Source of the DNA: Chrysomallon squamiferum
Lineage: Eukaryota; Mollusca; Gastropoda; Neomphalida; Peltospiridae
Length of the DNA stretch: 64,000 nucleotides
Assembly (NCBI GenBank): GCA_012295275.1
Contig: CM022670.1
Location: 19,657,698-19,721,697 of the forward strand
Direction: 5' to 3'
Shown here: positions 39,240 to 64,000 of the stretch, piece by piece
Layout: the number at the start of each line of letters is the position of its first letter
Position numbering within the stretch: position 1 is the stretch's first letter
Position numbers and translations under genes: made by a program
The notes under the pieces: model-generated
Told to the model about the DNA's origin: nothing
The model's input: only the letters and a program-made list of their open reading frames with translations
Databases searched by the model: none

Positions 39240-40256
39240 TTCACTTTATCCGTTTTCTTTTCTTTTATGTTTAATAATTTCAATTGGTGGTTCTCAAGTG
39301 TTTAATTCTGGAAAGAATATACATATTTTTTCTTTTTTATTATTTACAGATGGTTTATATTTAAAATATTCAGAGTGTTTTCAGACAATATTAAATCTAA
39401 GATTTAATTCCTTTATTTATAAAAAATAATGTTTGCTATCATATACAGTCCTATAACTTACGTCATACCGCATAATATCTTTACCAGTTTAACAACTATA
39501 AATAATAATTAGTAATGTAATAGTATTAACAAAAGTATTCAGAATTATTTCCTGTGAACTTTTTGATTAGCTCAAACAGTAATCAGACATAAACAATACC
39601 TTATACACATTTAGTGATACACGATTCCAAATAAAAGTAGTACTTCTATTACAGACAACATATATACATTTGTTTATTTCCTAGTTTTAGCTTTAAGTAA
39701 TAATACTACATATTAATTATTTATCAGAACTATTATTTCATTAAATATATTTTCAAGCAAGTGTACATTTGTTTATATGTGTATAAAGGTATTGTGTTGA
39801 CGACTATGTACATGTATGCGTTATGTACATGGCCACGTGTATGAATATATCTTCATACACAGAGAAGATACGCACGCACTCACGCTTACACACATATATA
39901 TGCATACATGCATAGACACACACATTAATATAAACATATATACGTTCATACATACATACATACAGCGTTACTTCGGGGAAAGAGAAGTATGCCTCCCGGT
40001 TATTGAGCAATCTTTTTAGGGTTGTTTTGATGGCCTGACGGTTCTGATACTATACGTAAAATATAGTACTTATGCAGACAAAACATTTAAAAACATAGCT
40101 GTAGACTATCATATGTATCTCAATAGTGACACTGTAATAGGAAACAATTACTCATCAATCTACAAACTGCTCCAGTTCGTTTCTAAAATGTATCCATTCA
40201 TGCATGTCCATGTTGTGAATAACATAAATAACTGATCTCTAGCTTCAAACATTTGT
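38182..40256 (+). other. Intergenic block, family spacer (copy 3)
   Basis: No genes. Homologous to the spacers after the gene B tail and the pseudogene tail. Contains the TTA-to-AGT tract and TA/CA repeats near 39800-39965. Confidence 0.65.
39157..39239. repeat. (TTA)n-(GTA)n microsatellite
   Basis: About nine TTA units pass into about seventeen AGT units. Confidence 0.97.
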
Positions 40257-41635
40257 CTCGTTATAGAACAGTCAACTGAGCTGTTTTCTCTGCACTCTGT
40301 TATGTCTGAAAGACAACTTATGACGAAGTACAATATTATGTATAGTTACGGTGTTCGATTCATATACCTTGATGTGTAAATAATACTTTTATATTACATT
40401 AAATGCTTCAATTTTTATTATTATTATTATCTGTTTATCGCATGAACAGTAGTCAGACGCTCTAGGTCAAACGTTCTAGGTCAGCTGTATTCATTTATCA
40501 TACACCCGTACCCACATAAGAACATATGCCCACAGACATATCACACACACACACACACATATATAAACAGGTATGTATTTGAGTGAGATAATGTATATCA
40601 AAATGTTACTGTGTGTTGTGACCTAATTTAAGTATGAGAAAAAAATTGTTTTCATGGATCCAACTTTAATCTCAGTGTGTTTAATTTAACAGGCTATATC
40701 AGGTGAATATCTTTTCTCATTGGTGAATGATGATAATGAGTCTTGTATTAACTCGCAATTTTGCTTCCTGGTTGCTTTGTCCAGGTAGTGGTGGTGATAG
40801 TACATGTTTGATAGAATTAGAGAAATAATGTACCAGGAAGATATTACGTTTCAATGAACATGAAGACTCGTTTCAGAATAGCGATATGAATATAAATAGC
40901 TGGGACTTTCTGTTTTTGAAATATAAACAATTTCAACAACAAAGAGTTATAATTAATAATTATGTATACTGTTTTATACATACTAACTGAGGTTCAGTAT
41001 TTACACATTCCTTTTTTATTATCATGTGTCTTCTTTCATGTGAATATGTTGTTTATTGTTACAGTGTTATCAGAACTATATAAAACAACACAATCACATA
41101 AGTAGTATATTAACTATTAATTATTTAACGTACGTTCAGAGGACAATGATATACAAGTTTGATGAAAGATGAGTTACTTGATAACATAAATATACAAATA
41201 CTTACATTCTAAGTGTCACAGAACAAAACACGAGTACTGAATATTTCTATATAAACTGTTTTGATCTTCACTAGATAGCACTAAACATAATTCTTTAATT
41301 ATAATTGTACTTTCCTGTACATGAACACAATTTTAGTTTAAATGACTGGCTCCTTTTAGTAAAATATTCACAGAAAACATTTATAAGAGCCATAATTGCT
41401 GTAGCAAGGCTGATATTCCTATAACTATACTGTTGAGACACTGTATAACTATATGTATTATTACTACAATAAATATAACAATTATTTATAATTACATTGT
41501 ATAGTTAATACAAGTAGTTTTGAATACTGAAGCGATCTGTTGGACTTCAGATAAACTGGAGAATACAAAAATTATAAAAACTATAATAGTTGTTATTAGT
41601 ACTAATAATACTGTTAACAACAATTTCCCCAAAAG
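40257..41635 (+). pseudogene. Relic of another copy's promoter and first intron
   Basis: Contains the degraded TATA region (40257 onward), the conserved 5' block with GTGACCTAATTTAAGTATGA and GGATCCAACTTTAAT (40617-40672), and the TTGCTTCCTGGTTGCTTTGTC phrase (40759-40780). It then jumps straight to sequence matching the gene C first intron (CAGGAAGAT.TTACGTTTCA near 40833). The signal-peptide exon itself is deleted. At about 41635 it switches to spacer sequence, so the rest of that gene copy is lost. Confidence 0.7.
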
Positions 41636-43218
41636 ACCTGTAATTTTATTAAATGTCTAATATCGTATATTTTGACTATTTAGTAAAATTAATAGGCTGA
41701 ATATTACTATTAATTAATTATGAACTAATCTCATCATGACGCTTGTTTAATAAGAAGCTGCTGATTATGTTTGTCCTAAACAGCTGGAGCTGAACTGAGT
41801 ACTGAAAGTATTTGTACGTTGCAAATTAAAATATTTATATGAGGCACACGATGATGATTCACTTAGTATGGTTAAGAGTATATTATACAGACTGACACTA
41901 ACCAATTACGAAAGATTGGATCCAAGGAAATATTTTATTGTAATAAACTAAAAATGTTTTATTTTGTATATATTCATGGCGGCCAACAATCATGACACAA
42001 TCCAGTAATAAGTAAAAAATAAAGTAAATTATTATGATAAACAGAATTTTGAAACTGCTTTGATATAGATTTGACTACATATATAGTTCATTTCTTTTTT
42101 TTCTTAAACGCTATACAAAATGTTTCAGTGCAACCACACATATTCTGGTATAGCAGTTTATAAAAAATATTACAATTATTGTTGTTTCGCTTTTTCTCTT
42201 TTTCCTTTTTAATATGTGTAATAACTATATATGGTGCCTCACAAGTGTTTGATTCTGGACAAATTATACACATTTATTTTTAAAATATTTAGACGATGTT
42301 TAGAGGGTATTTAGCGTATTCAGGATATTTTCAAACGATATTAAAACTCAAATTTAAATTCTTTTACTAAAATATTAAATTTTTCTATCATACACAGCTC
42401 AGTAACTTATCTTCTTTACCAGTTTTATTACCTTATTGTTATTTCAGAAGTATTCCCCTTGAAATCGTATTATGATATATCTCTGTAATAGACATGTGTG
42501 TATGTTTGTTTATCCGTTTGGTTCTATGTTTTTTTCTTCTTATGTATGTATGAGTGTTTGTGCCTGTACATACACACATGCGCATTGAGAGAGATTTATT
42601 TTGTATGAATGTATGTATACAGTACAATTTAAAAAATTTTTATTGAAATATTTAAATTTTTCTATCATATATAGATGAGGAACATATTCTTTACCAATTT
42701 ATTACTTTATTGGTATTTCAGAATTTCCCCTTGAAATCGTATGATATGTCTCTATAATAGAAATGTGTGTATGTTTGTTTATCTGTTTGTTTGTATTTTT
42801 TCTTAATTATTATATTATGTATTCAGTATTTTTCAACAACAATATATCATTTAATATATATTAAATCCAGTGAACGTTAGTTTATATATTCATTAAGATA
42901 TCAGCGTTTGCGCATTGAGATTTATACCCATATATATATATATATACACACACACACAAATACACACACACATACAAGTAAGTTTGTATGTATGTATGTA
43001 TACAGTGAAAAAAAAAAATTAACCTGCTAATCAGAGCCAGCTGTTGTGAAGCTGTATATAGTACAAAAAGGCTACAGATATTGTAACAGAAAAAGGTTAC
43101 ACCTCAATTTACATACCGCTCAACATCTTTTCAAATATTTATCCATTCATGTGTGTCTCAGATACGTGACGTGAATGATATTAAGAAATGGCCTGTGAGC
43201 GTCAACCTTTTGTCTCGT
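41636..43218 (+). other. Intergenic block, family spacer (copy 4)
   Basis: No genes. Starts with TTATTAAATGTCTAATATCG, matching the spacer after gene B. Contains an internal tandem duplication and a CA/TA tract near 42930-42975. Confidence 0.65.
42361..42785. repeat. Internal tandem duplication, unit about 270 bases
   Basis: The segment with TTTTTCTATCATA, TTCCCCTTGAAATCGTAT and ATGTGTGTATGTTTGTTTAT occurs at about 42361-42514 and again at about 42631-42785. Confidence 0.75.
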
Positions 43219-43226
43219 TATAAAAG
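43219..43226 (+). promoter_or_regulatory. Candidate TATA box of gene D
   Basis: TATAAAAG followed by AGTCAAATGATCTG, the same context as upstream of gene C. Confidence 0.45.
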
Positions 43227-44263
43227 AGTCAAATGATCTGTTTTCGTTACACTCAACAAAACTATTGCGAAGTGCAATATTATGTATCATTATGTTGTTT
43301 GTTTCATATACCTTGGTTGTATTGACTGCATTTTCAGATTACATTAAATGCTACAAAAATACTGCGTAGGAGTAGTTGGATTGAATCGCTCTATGTCAAA
43401 CGATCTGCATAGATAAAAATATTTTACATTTATTAACATTTATATATATATATATGTCTAAAATGTTTAACACTATATTAACTTACAGGTTTTATTTTTA
43501 TTTCCAAGTGAAATAATTTTTAAAAACGTTTTTGTTGCAAAGGTTTCAAGCATTAAAACGTTTGTTCTTATTTTAGAAGGAACAGGCCTGCGTCTTAGTT
43601 TTATTAAGGATCTTGATTACACTAAAGATTTATTCTCTAAACAATAAATAAAACAAATAAATATCACAGCATCCATATCGAGATGTTATTCACTATAACA
43701 AAAAATTAACAAAATAAAATTCTCAAGTTTTGTATTATTTGTTAAATTTCGTCATTGACAGCATTCCCGCATTGTCACACAGACTCAGTTTTAGAAAACA
43801 ACACCTTTTCGGAGATATATTTTAAATAAACTTAAATTTTCACCGATTACTGTAACCCTTTCCAGTGTAAGATATATTGACAGATATTTATTTATTCATT
43901 CAGTCAGTCTGCGTGACTGTGTGTGTGAGTGTTCATATCTAAAGTACTTTTTCTTTAGTGTTCTTATAAAAAAGGTGTTTTAGTTTAATTCAGTTTCTGA
44001 TATAAAAGGTCATTAACAGCTATTAAACAAATACATTACAGCAAAATGGGCAGCGCTTTTATCATCACTGTACAAATCCTTTATGTTTCACACAATCATG
44101 TATATTAATCATGAGTTATATTTAAGCATTAATTAATCACTTACTCATTTATTTATTTTTTGATTATTTAATTATTTTTTTGTGAACAGTTCTAAACGTT
44201 TTCCTTCCTTTCCTGCTCTGATAATCCTTTACTTTTAAAAGAAGTAGCTGTATTTTTAAATAG

Positions 44264-44320
<57 letters not shown>

Positions 44321-44400
44321 GGTGTGTGTGAGTGTATATGCGTTTGTGTGTTTTGTTTCCATATATATGTATATGTGCATCTGTGTACTTTTCTATGTTC
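43227..44400 (+). other. Upstream region of gene D
   Basis: Non-coding. Longer than in gene C because of extra sequence at about 43760-44180 absent from C. Contains the AC tract at 44265-44316. Confidence 0.6.
44265..44316. repeat. (AC)n microsatellite
   Basis: About 26 AC units, counterpart of 23055-23114. Confidence 0.98.
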
Positions 44401-44427
44401 TTATTATATGTTTTATACTCTTATATA

Positions 44428-44685
44428 CAAAGGGTATTATTACACCTTTTTGATAAAAGAATGTTATGTGACCTAATTTCAGTACGAGTAAAAAACCCGT
44501 TCTCCCGGATCCAAATTTAACCTCAATGTATTACATTCCTCTGTTCTATTCATATTTGTTAAGAACTTTTCACCAGAACATATTAGATGGTGTTTATCTT
44601 TTCTCATTGGTGAATCATGACAACGAGTCTTGTGTAAACTCGCAGTTTTACTTCCTTGTTGGTTTGTCTACGAAACATTTTCGCT
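44428..44685 (+). promoter_or_regulatory. Conserved 5' block of gene D
   Basis: Carries GTGACCTAATTTCAGTACGA, GGATCCAAATTTAACCTC, GGTGAATCATGACAACGA and ACTTCCTTGTTGG before the ATG, matching gene C. Confidence 0.6.
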
Positions 44686-63771
<19,086 letters not shown>

Positions 63772-64000
63772 GTAATTTACACACTGCTCCAATAAACAAA
63801 CCATAAAACAAACACACATTAAATAATAAAGCTGACATACACGATAGCTGAAACATACAATATTACTAGTAAATTCATTCTTCATTCTTTTTGCTTAGTT
63901 TATACTTTTTTTTCCTTTTTTTTTTAAATGATACCGAGTCATAATATGGAATTCAACAACTTTGTTTTACAAATTAGCTTGTATAAAAATACAACATTAA
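63772..64000 (+). other. Intron at right edge
   Basis: Intron of gene D after the catalytic-cysteine exon; T-rich near 63905-63925. Nothing else is seen. Confidence 0.8.

Overview
This is an animal genomic window: every coding segment is a short exon bounded by GT-AG sites, introns are AT-rich, and simple repeats are dense. The protein content is a fucolectin-like (FTP / F5/8 type C) domain followed by MEGF10/Draper-like EGF repeats, a transmembrane (TM) helix, and either a short tyrosine-motif tail or a protein tyrosine phosphatase (PTP). This combination suggests a lophotrochozoan, most likely a mollusc. I cannot place it to class, and no housekeeping gene is present to anchor it.

The whole window is one tandem receptor family. 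Gene A (minus strand, 8044 to 86) encodes signal peptide, FTP, laminin-type EGF, two Ca-binding EGFs, two more EGFs, TM and an ITAM-like tail. A decayed 3' fragment (8853-10044, plus) follows. Gene B (plus, 12419-20736) has the same plan with few EGFs and carries an in-frame stop and a 14-bp deletion in two separate EGF exons. Gene C (plus, 23485-38181) has two alternative signal-peptide exons, FTP, about 13 EGF repeats, TM and the ITAM-like tail. A relic of a further copy lies at about 40.2-41.6 kb. Gene D (plus, 44686 to beyond the right edge) repeats the gene C 5' end and ectodomain almost base for base, then departs inside an intron near 36953 (C) / 58330 (D). It continues into two EGF exons, two tandem TM exons and a PTP catalytic domain whose active-site exon is cut by the window end.

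Nearly all extracellular exons begin and end in phase 1, so exons can be duplicated, skipped or exchanged without breaking the frame. Genes C and D therefore look like a matched pair: the same putative glycan-binding ectodomain joined to a kinase-recruiting ITAM-like tail in one gene and to a tyrosine phosphatase in the other. This resembles activating/inhibitory paired immune receptors. The cluster shows several layers of recent duplication: whole-gene (about 21.6 kb offset), intron-plus-exon units of about 1.02 kb carrying single EGFs, internal EGF repeats within one exon, and a 387-bp duplication of the TM exon. All exon calls come from reading splice sites and frame by eye; no transcript or database evidence was available.
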